This document shows, piece by piece, positions 25,142-33,921 of a DNA stretch of 64,000 bases (position 1 is the first letter of the stretch; every line of letters begins with the position of its first letter). The notes below the pieces were generated by a model. The model did no database searches, was not told where the DNA came from, and saw only the letters and a list, made by a program, of their open reading frames with translations. The DNA is from Verrucomicrobia bacterium LW23 (GTDB taxonomy: Bacteria; Verrucomicrobiota; Verrucomicrobiia; Methylacidiphilales; UBA1321), in the NCBI GenBank assembly GCA_003054695.1, contig QAZA01000045.1, forward strand, positions 310,001-374,000, in the 5' to 3' direction. The position numbers were made by a program, and so were the translations under genes.

Positions 25142-26200
25142 CTAACTCCAGCGCAACACCTTATCTGGTGGGATGCTGAACGTGACGCGCGTGCCAGCCT
25201 CGATAAACTCCGGGTGCCACGCCTTGATCTCCTGCGGTCGCGCCGCCGAGTCGCCCCCGGCGGGGTCCGTTACCAGGCGCAGGGCCACTTTGCTGCCGAG
25301 GTAGACGCTGTGTTCCACGGTGGCCGGGATAACGCGCTGGCCATCAACCGTTTGCGTGGCATGGGCAGGCGCGGCGGCTACCGCAGGCGCTTTCTCCACG
25401 CGCACGTTTTCGGGGCGGAAGCCGAACGTCTCGCGAGGGGAAATCCCCAACGCCTCGGCCAGCGGAGTCGCGGAGTCCGGCGCGAAAAGGTTCACCTCGC
25501 CGATAAAGCCGGCGACGAAGGGGTTGGCCGGCTTCTCGTACACCTCGCGCGCGGTGCCCACCTGCTGCAGGCGGCCTCTGTCCATAACGCCGATACGGTC
25601 GGCCAGGCTCAGCGCCTCCTCCTGATCGTGGGTGACGTAAAGGCTTGTCTGCTTGATGGTTGCGTGGATGCGACGGATCTCCTCGCGCATCTCCATGCGC
25701 AGCTTGGCGTCCAGGTTACTCAGCGGTTCATCAAAAAGCAGCAGGTTGGGGCACACTACCATCGCGCGGGCCAGGGCCACACGTTGCTGCTGGCCGCCGC
25801 TTAGCGTTGTTGGTTTGCGATCGCCCAGCTCGTCCATACGCACCTGGTGCAGCGCTTCCTTCACGCGCGTATCAAGCTCCGCCGCAGGCACTTGCCGCAC
25901 GCGGAGGCCGTACGCCACGTTCTCGTACACCGACATGTGCGGCCAAATCGCGTAGTTCTGGAACACGAGAGCGGTGTTGCGATCCTGCGGCGGCACGCCG
26001 TTCATCTTCTTGCCGCCAAACCGCACTTCGCCCTCATCGGGATCGAAAAAGCCCGCGAGGATGCGCAGCACGGTGGTTTTACCGCAGCCGGAGGGGCCGA
26101 GGAGGAAGAACATTTCGCCTTCCTGGATGTCGAGGGAAACGCGGTCGAGCACCACGTTGCTGCCGAAGCGTTTGACCAGATCCTTGAGCACAATGCGCAT
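25142..26200 (-). CDS. ABC transporter ATP-binding protein (CUT1/polyamine type)
   Basis: 352 residues from the ATG at 26200. Walker A GPSGCGKTT, Q loop FQNYAIWPHMSVYENVAYGL, signature LSGGQQQRVALARAM, Walker B LLLFDEPLSNLDAKLR and H loop YVTHDQEEALSLAD are all intact. A C-terminal TOBE-like regulatory domain (about 240-352) marks the importer subfamily that includes MalK, PotA and FbpC. It would energise uptake of a sugar, polyamine or iron. No permease or binding-protein gene is nearby, so it either serves a distant permease or several, as MsmK-type ATPases do. Confidence 0.9.
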   Translation of the reverse strand: MRIVLKDLVKRFGSNVVLDRVSLDIQEGEMFFLLGPSGCGKTTVLRILAGFFDPDEGEVRFGGKKMNGVPPQDRNTALVFQNYAIWPHMSVYENVAYGLRVRQVPAAELDTRVKEALHQVRMDELGDRKPTTLSGGQQQRVALARAMVVCPNLLLFDEPLSNLDAKLRMEMREEIRRIHATIKQTSLYVTHDQEEALSLADRIGVMDRGRLQQVGTAREVYEKPANPFVAGFIGEVNLFAPDSATPLAEALGISPRETFGFRPENVRVEKAPAVAAAPAHATQTVDGQRVIPATVEHSVYLGSKVALRLVTDPAGGDSAARPQEIKAWHPEFIEAGTRVTFSIPPDKVLRWS

Positions 26201-26294
26201 GGCACCCGCGAGCGTGCCGCGCCGGCGCCGCTGTGGCAAGTGGTAAAATGCGGCAACGCGCCCCATCCGCCAGGGTGAGACACGCCATGTCCCC

Positions 26295-26329
26295 GGGACA
26301 TCGCGTGTCCCAGGGACATGAGTTGTCCC
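26295..26329. repeat. Pair of GGGACA...TGTCCC hairpin repeats
   Basis: GGGACAtcgcgTGTCCC (26295-26311) and GGGACAtgagtTGTCCC (26313-26329) stand side by side in the gap between AIM24 and the ABC ATPase. The same short palindrome recurs at 40230-40250, 40299-40317, 44161-44179 and 44189-44207. Confidence 0.8.
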
Positions 26330-26372
26330 CGCCAGCGCGGGGATCCTTCCTACAACAATCCGCCTGTCCCGC

Positions 26373-27053
26373 CTAGCTTGTCGCCCGGGGAATCAGCGCC
26401 GACATGCTGTAGAGCAGGTTGTTGTGCAGATTCGGGAACGGAGCGATAAGCACGCGGCCCGTGCCTTCAATTACGTTCACCAGCCCCTCGCCGCTGGCCG
26501 CGCTGCTGAGCCAGCCTTTGGTGGCCTTTTGCACGGAAAAGTTGAGGTGCGCCTGGCGGGCCACGGCAAAGCTGCCGTCCACCACCAGCCGGTCGTTGAC
26601 CAGATCGATCGCCTCGATCGGGCCCTGAGCCTGAATCACAACCCGCCCGGTGCCAGATACTTGCGTCTGGAACCAGCCCTCGCTGCTAAACAGCGCCGTT
26701 ACGGCCTTGTTGCGCCACGCGCCTACTTCCACGGAGATGTCCGAGCACACATAAGCGCCGCGATCGACCACCCACGCCTCGTTGTTCAGCTCCAGAATTG
26801 TGTACTCGCCAAAGATGGGGGGCCCGAAGAAGATAGTGCCGCTGCCCGTGTAGGTGGGCTTAAACACCGTCTCGCTCGTCGCCAGAGACTTGAGGAAGCC
26901 TGTCGCGCTGGGCATCTGCGTCTGGATCTCGATTTGCCCCTGCAGGTAGTGCAGGGCGCCGGCCTCGGCACGGACAGTCTGATTATAAATGGTGGCCTTG
27001 ATCATCTTAAGGCCCTGGCTTTGCACAACCTCAAAGGTCGGCGCGGAAGGCAC
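26373..27053 (-). CDS. AIM24 family protein
   Basis: 226 residues from a GTG at 27053. The AIM24/TIGR00266-type single-stranded beta-helix fold shows as FEVVQSQGLKMIKATI, AEAGALHYLQGQIEI, GSGTIFFGPPIFGEYTILEL, SGTGRVVIQAQGPIEAIDL and EGTGRVLIAPF. Bacterial members are widespread with unclear roles; the yeast namesake is mitochondrial. The start is uncertain. An ATG at 27123 lies in a frame that joins this one only if a single G is removed from the GGG at about 27052-27054. Confidence 0.85.
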   Translation of the reverse strand: MPSAPTFEVVQSQGLKMIKATIYNQTVRAEAGALHYLQGQIEIQTQMPSATGFLKSLATSETVFKPTYTGSGTIFFGPPIFGEYTILELNNEAWVVDRGAYVCSDISVEVGAWRNKAVTALFSSEGWFQTQVSGTGRVVIQAQGPIEAIDLVNDRLVVDGSFAVARQAHLNFSVQKATKGWLSSAASGEGLVNVIEGTGRVLIAPFPNLHNNLLYSMSALIPRATS

Positions 27054-27244
27054 CCGCGCGGGCGGCGGGGGCGGAGGCAGATTGGGAGGAGGGATAGTCG
27101 TTTCCGGTAAAGGTTAAGGACATACAACGGGCTTACGCATCAACAACATGCGCACCCGCCGCCTGACTTGATTGCTGACGTACTGACGAACGAACAACAA
27201 CTTCTCGCAAATCAGATTACATCACGAGCGTACATCTTGCACCG

Positions 27245-27294
27245 AATAAAAGCGCCGGCCCCGGAGTTCCCTGCGGATCTCCAGAACCGGCGCT
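27245..27294 (-). terminator. Rho-independent terminator of the yugP-like gene
   Basis: Read on the minus strand, AGCGCCGG...CCGGCGCT (8-bp perfect outer stem) encloses an inner CTGGAG/CTCCGG pair and is followed directly by TTTATT. It lies 36 bases after the stop of the membrane protease at 27330-28040. Confidence 0.7.
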
Positions 27295-27329
27295 AACGGA
27301 CATGCAAGGCCGGGCAACGGTGCGGCGCG

Positions 27330-28040
27330 TTACTCCTCGCTTTGGCTGCGACCGCCCATCAGCAGCGGCAGCAGGTAGTACAGCATGTATGCCAGGGAGG
27401 TAACGAAGGCGGCCACGTAGGTCATCGCGGCGGCGGTAAGCACCTTGCTTACGCCGGCGGCTTCGGCGCCGGGCTGGATAAAGCCCATCTGGCCGAGAAT
27501 AACCTTGGCGCGGCTGCTGGCGTCAAATTCCACCGGCAGCGTAATCAGGTTAAACAGCATGATGATGCCCCAGCCGCCAGCCATCAGCAAACCGCCCACG
27601 GTGGGCGTGATGGTATTGGTGACGATACCGATAATCGGCAGCCACGTTACCAGCTGGTTGGCAAAGGTGGTGACGTGCACCGCCGCCATGCGCAGGTTAA
27701 GCGGCGCATAGGCCACCTTGTGCTGCACCGCGTGGCCGCACTCGTGCGCGGCAACGCCCAGGGCGGAGATGCTGGTGCCGTTGTAGTTATCCGGCGAGAG
27801 CACCAGCTGCTTGTTCATCGGGTCGTAATGGTCGCCCAGGTAGCTGTCGCCCTGCAGCACGCGTACATCGTGGATGTTTGCCGCCTGCAAAATGCGCTCT
27901 GCCACCTCCGCGCCGGTAAGCCCGCTGCGGGTGCCGACGGTAAGGTAATGCGCATAGGTGCTTTTAAGCCACCACATGGCGGCCAGCGAAATAAGCATGG
28001 TGCCGCCGAAGACAATCACTGCAAGTAAGATGCCAAACAT
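27330..28040 (-). CDS. YugP-type zinc-dependent membrane protease
   Basis: 236 residues. An N-terminal membrane span (FGILLAVIVFGGTMLISLAAMWWL), then the metalloprotease motif His99-Glu100-Cys-Gly-His103 in VAAHECGHAVQH. Further hydrophobic segments follow around residues 125-175 and a C-terminal span (AAFVTSLAYMLYYLLPLLM). The FDASSRAK motif near 170 supplies the likely third metal ligand of this family. These are integral-membrane peptidases with unknown substrates, possibly envelope quality control. ATG at 28040 has AGGAGA 8 bases upstream. Likely monocistronic. Confidence 0.9.
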   Translation of the reverse strand: MFGILLAVIVFGGTMLISLAAMWWLKSTYAHYLTVGTRSGLTGAEVAERILQAANIHDVRVLQGDSYLGDHYDPMNKQLVLSPDNYNGTSISALGVAAHECGHAVQHKVAYAPLNLRMAAVHVTTFANQLVTWLPIIGIVTNTITPTVGGLLMAGGWGIIMLFNLITLPVEFDASSRAKVILGQMGFIQPGAEAAGVSKVLTAAAMTYVAAFVTSLAYMLYYLLPLLMGGRSQSEE

Positions 28041-28575
28041 AGTGTGTTTCTCCTGGTTCTAAGGTGTTGTTTATCTGAAGGTTATGAAAGTGGAAGGGAA
28101 GAGCTTGTCGCGAGGATTTTCCTTTATCTCAGCGAAATTAATGAAATAAGCGGATCATTTTTGCGGCAGGATGGAAATACGCAAGCTGTCCCGCGAGAGT
28201 GGCCGTTGAGTGGCGCATCCCTCTGTTAGACTAAGCTAATCCAATGCCACAATCTTCACGGATAAGGGCAAAGCATCAAGTGAGAAAGAATCTCATGAAA
28301 GCTATCTTCCTTACTATCAGCCACTTAAAAATTTGTATCAATGCTTGCACATTTCTTGACCGTTTGAAATGGGGGTACCGACGCGAGTGCAAAACGCCAC
28401 CCGCCATCCACCTGCACATGCGCCATTTTGGCACAAGCCGATCCACTCCTTCCTCTCTGCGACGCAAAGTATTGACCGGGCGCTGTGCGTCACTATGTCC
28501 CATCCGATGCCAACTGCGCCACGCGTCACAGGCACGCACCCAGGCCCGGCAGCTGGCCTCAACGCCCTCTAGCCG
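28041..28575. other. Intergenic region, no gene seen
   Basis: About 535 bases between the hisB stop and the protease start; both genes read leftward, so it contains the protease promoter region. Short frames exist on both strands, but none has a ribosome-binding site or recognisable product. Confidence 0.4.
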
Positions 28576-29232
28576 CTAAAGCATACCTTTCGTGCTCGGG
28601 ATCCCTTTCACCCGCGCATCGCGCGTCACAGCGGCATCCAGCGCCTTGGCAAGGCCCTTGAACACGGCCTCCACCAGGTGGTGCGGCTCACTGGAGTAGA
28701 GCACCTCCACATGCAGCGTCAGACCGGCCTGTTGCGCCAGGCCGCGCAGAAACTCCTCCGTAAGCTGAGCGGGAAAGTTGCCGGCGCGCAGCGAGATCAT
28801 CGGAATGCCCGGCGGCACGCGAAACACGACAAAGGGACGGCCGGAGAAATCCAGCGCCACACGCACAAGCGTCTCATCCATAGGCAGATACGCAAAGCCA
28901 TAGCGACGCAGGCCGGCTTTGTCGCCCAGCGCCTTGTGCAGCGCCTGGCCCAGCGCAATGCCGGTATCCTCCACCGTGTGGTGGTAATCCACTTCGATAT
29001 CGCCCTTGACAGTCACATCCAGGTCAAACAACGCGTGCTTGGCCAGCAGCGTCAGCATGTGGTCGAAGAACGGGACGCCCGTGGCAATGCGCGACGCTCC
29101 GGAGCCATCCACGTTTACGCGCAGGCGGATATCCGTTTCCGCAGTGGTGCGCGCAACCTCCCCCACGCGCAGCGCGGGCGTGGAAGTACCTGTGGATGTG
29201 GCAGATGCAGAAGTGGCGGCAGAGTCGGACAT
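28576..29232 (-). CDS. hisB: Imidazoleglycerol-phosphate dehydratase
   Basis: 218 residues; converts imidazole glycerol phosphate to imidazole acetol phosphate in histidine synthesis, in the cytosol. Conserved metal-binding motifs: GVPFFDHML, DYHHTVEDTGIALGQAL, and near the end EPHHLVEAVFKGLAKAL. A 20-residue Ser/Thr/Ala leader precedes RTTAETDI. This is the monofunctional form without histidinol-phosphatase. No other his genes are in view, so the pathway genes are dispersed. Confidence 0.96.
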   Translation of the reverse strand: MSDSAATSASATSTGTSTPALRVGEVARTTAETDIRLRVNVDGSGASRIATGVPFFDHMLTLLAKHALFDLDVTVKGDIEVDYHHTVEDTGIALGQALHKALGDKAGLRRYGFAYLPMDETLVRVALDFSGRPFVVFRVPPGIPMISLRAGNFPAQLTEEFLRGLAQQAGLTLHVEVLYSSEPHHLVEAVFKGLAKALDAAVTRDARVKGIPSTKGML

Positions 29233-29751
29233 GGCAAAGCGATTACATTACCGTAACGCAACCGCGCAGGCAACAGGATAGTCTCTTGACGTAAAGTGGG
29301 CGCCTTGCGATTGTTATACGGTTGTGTTGCAGGAAGGTCGCGCAAGCGCAACAGCAATGGATGCGTCAAGCCTTTTTGTTATTCATTTGCGCCGCGCTCT
29401 GAAGTTATCCCCACCGCTCTTTCAAGAAGATTTCTTGTTTAAAGAAAGAAATTTAGTCTTCTTCTAGGTGTGAATAATTTCAACAGAGTTTGCAACATGC
29501 TGAATCGCAATTGCTTACGCGGCATTTTCAATGTGTCGAATTTGTGGAGATTTCAAGCGCAACCGTAACAATAGGGCCTTTTCCGGCGGATTCCGGCATT
29601 TTTCACAAGTTATTCACAGGGGTTGTTCGCATCTTCGCTCTTTGCGAGGGACGGCCGACCGGTAACTTCAGCCCCGGCATTGCCGCGCGCAGCGGGCTTG
29701 CCTTGCTGCGCCACGTTTGCTAAGCTTCCCCCCTTACCCAACCTCCGCCCC
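29233..29751. other. AT-rich divergent region with DnaA-box-like sequences
   Basis: Between divergent hisB and trpC. TTATTCACA occurs perfectly on the plus strand at 29610-29618 and on the minus strand at 29469-29477. A near match TTATCCCCA is at 29405-29413. Between them is an AT-rich stretch (29420-29480, with ATTTCTTGTTTAAAGAAAGA). It could be a replication origin, a DnaA-regulated promoter region or chance. Confidence 0.4.
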
Positions 29752-30555
29752 ATGAGCACCCCCCCCGCAATGGCCGATCGCCTGGCCGAGATCCTGCGCA
29801 CCAAGCAGGATGAAGTGGCGCGCCTGCAGCCCCACGCCGCCGAACTGCGCCGGCAGGCCCTGCTGCGTAACGACTTCCGCGGCATGCAGATAGCGCTGGC
29901 GCGTGGCGATGAAATCGGGCTGATTGCGGAGATCAAAAAGGCAAGCCCCTCCGCCGGCATTATTGCCGCGGATTTTAACCCCATCAACCAGGCGCGCGAG
30001 TACGCCCGCGGCGGCGCCCATGCGCTGAGCGTGCTGACGGACGAGACGTTTTTTCAGGGCAAACTGCACTACCTGCGCGATGTGCGCCAGCAGGTGGAGC
30101 TTCCGCTTCTCCGCAAAGACTTCATCATCAACGATTTGCAGGTGTACGAAAGCGTAGTGGCCGGCGCCGATGCCATCCTCCTCATCGTGGCCGCGCTGAG
30201 CGACGACGACCTGCTGCGCCTGCACGATCTGGCCCGCACCCTGCAGCTGGAAGTGCTTGTGGAAGTGCACAATATGGAGGAAATGGATCGCGCGCTGGAG
30301 ATCGGCCCGACCATGGTCGGCATCAACAACCGCAACCTGCGCACGTTTGAGGTGGATCTTGCTGTAACAGAAGAACTTGTGGACGAGATACCCGCCGAAT
30401 GCGTGGCGGTAAGCGAGAGCGGCATCCGCACCGGCGAGGACGTGCGGCGCCTGCGCCGTGCGGGCGCCAACGCCATCCTGGTGGGCGAGACGCTGATGCG
30501 TGCGCAAAACCTTCAGGCCAAGATGGTTGAGTTGCTGCTCAAGGACGAGGAGTAG
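29752..30555 (+). CDS. trpC: Indole-3-glycerol phosphate synthase
   Basis: 267 residues, a single (beta/alpha)8 barrel making indole-3-glycerol phosphate from CdRP in tryptophan synthesis. Signature motifs: LIAEIKKASPSAG (catalytic Lys), ALSVLTDETFFQG, LPLLRKDFIINDLQVYES (catalytic Lys), VEVHNMEEMDRAL, GINNRNLRTFEVD and VSESGIRTGEDV. Full length. No trp neighbours. It is followed at 91 bases by an adenylate-kinase-like gene in the same direction. Confidence 0.96.
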   Translation: MSTPPAMADRLAEILRTKQDEVARLQPHAAELRRQALLRNDFRGMQIALARGDEIGLIAEIKKASPSAGIIAADFNPINQAREYARGGAHALSVLTDETFFQGKLHYLRDVRQQVELPLLRKDFIINDLQVYESVVAGADAILLIVAALSDDDLLRLHDLARTLQLEVLVEVHNMEEMDRALEIGPTMVGINNRNLRTFEVDLAVTEELVDEIPAECVAVSESGIRTGEDVRRLRRAGANAILVGETLMRAQNLQAKMVELLLKDEE

Positions 30556-30646
30556 GCCGCCGCGGCACTCGAAATCGTGCGAAAAGCGACGCCCCGGCAA
30601 CATTGCGCTGGCGCCGCGCTGGGCGCGCCGCGTATGGTGGCGGGGC

Positions 30647-31234
30647 ATGAATTACCGCGCGTTCGTCATCTATGGCTCCCCGGGCTCCGGCAAAGGCACG
30701 CAGGGGCGCGTGCTGGGGTCCATTCCGGGCTTCTACCACCTCTCGACGGGGGATGTGTTCCGAAGCCTGGATTTCCGCACCGAAATTGCGCGCACTTTCA
30801 TGGAGTACAGCAGCAAGGGCCATCTTGTGCCGGATGAGCTTACGTTCCAGGTATTTACACAGCATATTGAGAAGATGATTGCGCTGGGCTCCTACAAGCC
30901 CGAGGTCGATCACCTGATTCTGGACGGCATTCCGCGCACTGCCACGCAGGCCATTTTGCTGCGCAACTACGTGGTGGTGCAACGCTTCTTTTTGCTGGAT
31001 GTGGTTGATAAGGAGAAGCTTGTGGCGCGCCTGGTAAAGCGTGCGCTTAAGGAAAACCGCGCGGATGACGCCAACGAACACATCATCCGCGAGCGCTTCG
31101 CCGTCTTTGACAAGGAGACCGAGGAGATCCTGAAGCATTACCCGAAGGAGATCATGTTCCGCATCGACGCGCTGCAGTATCCCTACGAGGTGCTGCGGGA
31201 TATCCTGATGAAGATCAATACGCGCGAGGAGTAG
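30647..31234 (+). CDS. Adenylate kinase family protein
   Basis: 195 residues. The P-loop is GSPGSGKGTQ, then STGDVFRSLDFRTE and LILDGIPRTATQA in the NMP-binding part. RLVKRALKENRADD starts a short lid without the four-Cys zinc site or the long LID insertion, so it resembles the short-type nucleoside monophosphate kinases. Likely phosphotransfer between ATP and AMP in the cytosol. The DGIPRT in place of the usual DGFPRT is a mild deviation. It may be a second, specialised adk. Confidence 0.85.
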   Translation: MNYRAFVIYGSPGSGKGTQGRVLGSIPGFYHLSTGDVFRSLDFRTEIARTFMEYSSKGHLVPDELTFQVFTQHIEKMIALGSYKPEVDHLILDGIPRTATQAILLRNYVVVQRFFLLDVVDKEKLVARLVKRALKENRADDANEHIIRERFAVFDKETEEILKHYPKEIMFRIDALQYPYEVLRDILMKINTREE

Positions 31235-31929
31235 CTGCGAGAGCCATGGGCGGCGCTCATCGGTGGGGGCGCGGATGGCTGACACGCGAGGATTGAGTTT
31301 GGGAAGTGTGGGAATTTAAGGGCTGTCCTTACCGATGTCGTTGCCGGGTAAGCAGAACGCTGAATCATGCGCGCGCGCGAAGTAATCGTTGCGCGTTTGG
31401 CACACATCCGCCACGCGCTTGCCATGCAAGTGCGCGAATATTTTTGTACCTCAAAGCTCTGGCTTACTATCAGCGGCGCCACCCGGCATCGCGCAGGGCT
31501 TTTCCGAAATGGATTGAGCGAGGATCTTTATGTTGCTGTTCAGTAATTGCATAGCCAGGGGCCTTTCGTAGCTCCACCGCGTCCCTCTGGTTGCGCGACG
31601 GATGGTTATCCGCCCGCGCCGCCGCAGTTGTCCGTACGCTGACTTCCGCAGCCGCAATCCGGGTATTGCAAGCCGTTGTGCTTCAGAATCTTATGGTTCC
31701 GCGGCAGCACGCGTTGTTGCGTCGTTGCTGTGCTCTTCTGCCCGCCTGCGTGCGCAAAGTCATCTGTGCCCGTCGGCCTTCGCATGCGCACATCGTTACA
31801 AATCAGGCATTTACGTGCCTGATCCGCTTGTCACGATTGGCTCTGGCGACTGGCCTTGTCTTCCCCAAAACCCAAACGAAGCGCGCCTCTCCTCCCCTGT
31901 TTGAGGAGCCGGCGCGTGGAAAGGATTCC
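31235..31929. other. 695-base intergenic region, no gene seen
   Basis: The longest gene-free stretch outside the repeat clusters. Frames on both strands are short and lack ribosome-binding sites or recognisable products. No tRNA, riboswitch of the guanidine classes, or palindrome was found ahead of the SMR gene. Confidence 0.4.
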
Positions 31930-32268
31930 ATGTTTCTCACTACCTATGCGGCGCTTCTCGGCGCCATCGTCCTGGAGATCGTCGCCACGTCGTGCCTCCA
32001 GGCCTCCCAGCAGTTTACGCGGCCGGTGCACACGGCCATTATGTGTGCCTGTTATTGTGCGTCGTTCTACTGCCTCTCGGTTGTACTGAAAACGATGCCG
32101 CTTGGCATTGCTTACGCAACCTGGTGCGGCGTAGGCATTTCGCTTATTGCGATTGTCGGGTACGTTGTCTTCAGGCAGGCGCTGGATGCACCCGCGCTTT
32201 TGGGCATAGCGCTGATTACCGCGGGGGTTGTCATCATCAACGCGTTCTCCAAAACCGCCTCACACTAA
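31930..32268 (+). CDS. Small multidrug resistance (SMR) exporter, EmrE-like
   Basis: 112 residues in four membrane spans. The proton/drug-binding Glu is in GAIVLEIVATSCL (Glu16, equivalent to Glu14 of EmrE). The ACYCASFYCL, GIAYATWCGVGI and GVVIINAFSK segments follow EmrE closely, which favours a quaternary-cation exporter over a guanidinium exporter. It works as an antiparallel dimer in the inner membrane. Single gene; no regulator adjacent. Confidence 0.92.
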   Translation: MFLTTYAALLGAIVLEIVATSCLQASQQFTRPVHTAIMCACYCASFYCLSVVLKTMPLGIAYATWCGVGISLIAIVGYVVFRQALDAPALLGIALITAGVVIINAFSKTASH

Positions 32269-32442
32269 AGGGTTTACGACGAGCAGACGCTTGGCGGTTG
32301 TGTTTTGGACTTCATGCAGGTTTGCACCTGCTCAATACGCATGGGTTCAAAACAGATACAGTGTGCAACACTTCAAATGGCCTTAGTAGTGCGCATATAA
32401 ATAGTACTTTCCTTTTTTGGTACAAGCAGTAAAATATCCCGC

Positions 32443-32925
32443 ATGACCCTCACGGACCTGATGGATCGCGCGATTACGGATCTCTCTGTCAAAACGCAAG
32501 TCCATGCGACTACCTGGGACTACGGCCAGGAGGACGAGTGGTCGCTGAATCAGGAGGAGGGCAAGCTTATCTGGACATTTGCCAATCGCATCGTTACGGC
32601 GCCGGCGCAGATTATCGGCACGTACGATGCGTCGATCGACGAGTCCAACGGTAGCTGGATGTGGAGCTGGGCCAACCCCAGTATCGAACCGCAAATGGCA
32701 GAGGATGCTGAGCATGTGCGCACCTTTGGCGAGCATAACCGCCACCGGGTGCTGCAGCGCCCCAGCTACGACTGCACTCTGGACGACGGCTGGACGTTCG
32801 CCGCGCTGGCGATGCACCTGAACGGGCGGCAGGGCGTGTATAAAGGCACGGATGGCGATACGCACATCTTTATTGCGTTCGGCACCGTCTCAGTCGGCGG
32901 GCTGGCCCTGAGCGGGCGGCGCTGA
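32443..32925 (+). CDS. DUF6882-like protein
   Basis: 160 residues, cytosolic by composition. The pattern TWDYGQEDEWSLN, then IWTFANRIVTAPAQIIGTYD and SWMWSWANPS is the W/G-rich core I associate with DUF6882, a family of unknown function often found singly or near secretion and immunity genes. There is no catalytic motif to read. Neighbours (SMR exporter, ispD) give no clue. Confidence 0.65.
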   Translation: MTLTDLMDRAITDLSVKTQVHATTWDYGQEDEWSLNQEEGKLIWTFANRIVTAPAQIIGTYDASIDESNGSWMWSWANPSIEPQMAEDAEHVRTFGEHNRHRVLQRPSYDCTLDDGWTFAALAMHLNGRQGVYKGTDGDTHIFIAFGTVSVGGLALSGRR

Positions 32926-32966
32926 ACGCGGCCCGGCCACAGGCGCGGTCGTGGATTTGCGCGCCA

Positions 32967-33899
32967 TCAGCGCGGCTCAATCTCGCCGTGGATTTCCTCC
33001 TTGCGGGGGAAGAGCTGGCGGATGATGCGCTGGATTTGCTGGCTGACTTTGTGGCACTTTTCGCCGGCGACCTGGATGTTGGCGGCGAACTTTTTGCCGC
33101 GGCTTTCGGCGGGGAACTCGTTCTCCACCAAAAAGCTGTAGCCCAGCAGCGGTGTCAGGTGGTTGTTAAAGTCGTGCACCAGGCGGCGAAGTTCCTGCCC
33201 GGTGGGGCTGTCGGGCTCGCTCATCAGGCACGTGCCGGCCATGTTCCAGTCGGCGGGCGTGGTGATTTTGAAGTTGATGCCGTCGTAGCGGACGATGCGC
33301 ACCGGTTTGCCCAGGTGTTCCACGGCGGCGGTGTCGTCCGTAACGGTAAGCCCGGCGGCGGCCACGGCGGCGTAGGCTTCGGTGAGGAGGCTTTTGCGAA
33401 AGATTTGGGGCGTTTGCACGGCCCAGATCTCGGAGCGATCGATCGTTTTGTCGACGACCTGCTCGGCATTCACCTTTTTCAGCGTATCCACGCTGGGGTA
33501 GCCGCACACCGCGGCGCCGTCGGCCTGCGCTGCAAGAAACACGGCTTCAATCACTTCCGGCGTAATGAAGGGGCGCGCGGCGTCCTGAATCAGCACGTAG
33601 TCGTATCCCGCGCCGGCGGTGGCCAGGCCGTTGCTTACGCTGTCCTGGCGCTGGGCGCCGCCGTAGGCCAGCAGCAGGGGCGGGCCGTTGCGCAGGGGCT
33701 CGATGACGGCGCGCACGGCTTCCTCGTTCTCCTGGCGTATGACCAGGACGATCTCGCCGACAAGAGGGGATTGCTGAATGCGCTCAAGGGTATGGAGCAG
33801 CAGCGGCTTGCCGGCCAGCGGCGTCAGGAGCTTGTCAAAGCCCATGCGGGTGCTGCGGCCGGCGGCAACGACGACGGCGGAAAGGCGCTGGTGGCTCAT
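32967..33899 (-). CDS. ispD: IspD cytidylyltransferase fused to a histidine-kinase DHp-like domain
   Basis: 310 residues. Residues 1-222 are a normal MEP cytidylyltransferase, making CDP-methylerythritol in isoprenoid synthesis: VVVAAGRSTRMGFDKLL, LIQDAARPFI, VDTLKKV, VQTPQIFR, VTDDTAAVEHLG and NFKITTPAD. From residue 235 a helix pair follows, with LRRLVHDFNNHLTPLLGYS (His242), the H-box of sensor kinases. A second helix runs to the end. There is no N, G1 or G2 box, so no ATP-binding kinase domain. No stop or frame change separates the parts. It begins 22 bases after the mlaD stop on the same strand. Confidence 0.88.
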   Translation of the reverse strand: MSHQRLSAVVVAAGRSTRMGFDKLLTPLAGKPLLLHTLERIQQSPLVGEIVLVIRQENEEAVRAVIEPLRNGPPLLLAYGGAQRQDSVSNGLATAGAGYDYVLIQDAARPFITPEVIEAVFLAAQADGAAVCGYPSVDTLKKVNAEQVVDKTIDRSEIWAVQTPQIFRKSLLTEAYAAVAAAGLTVTDDTAAVEHLGKPVRIVRYDGINFKITTPADWNMAGTCLMSEPDSPTGQELRRLVHDFNNHLTPLLGYSFLVENEFPAESRGKKFAANIQVAGEKCHKVSQQIQRIIRQLFPRKEEIHGEIEPR

Positions 33900-33921
33900 A
33901 CGGTGGCGGGCAAAGTCCTCA

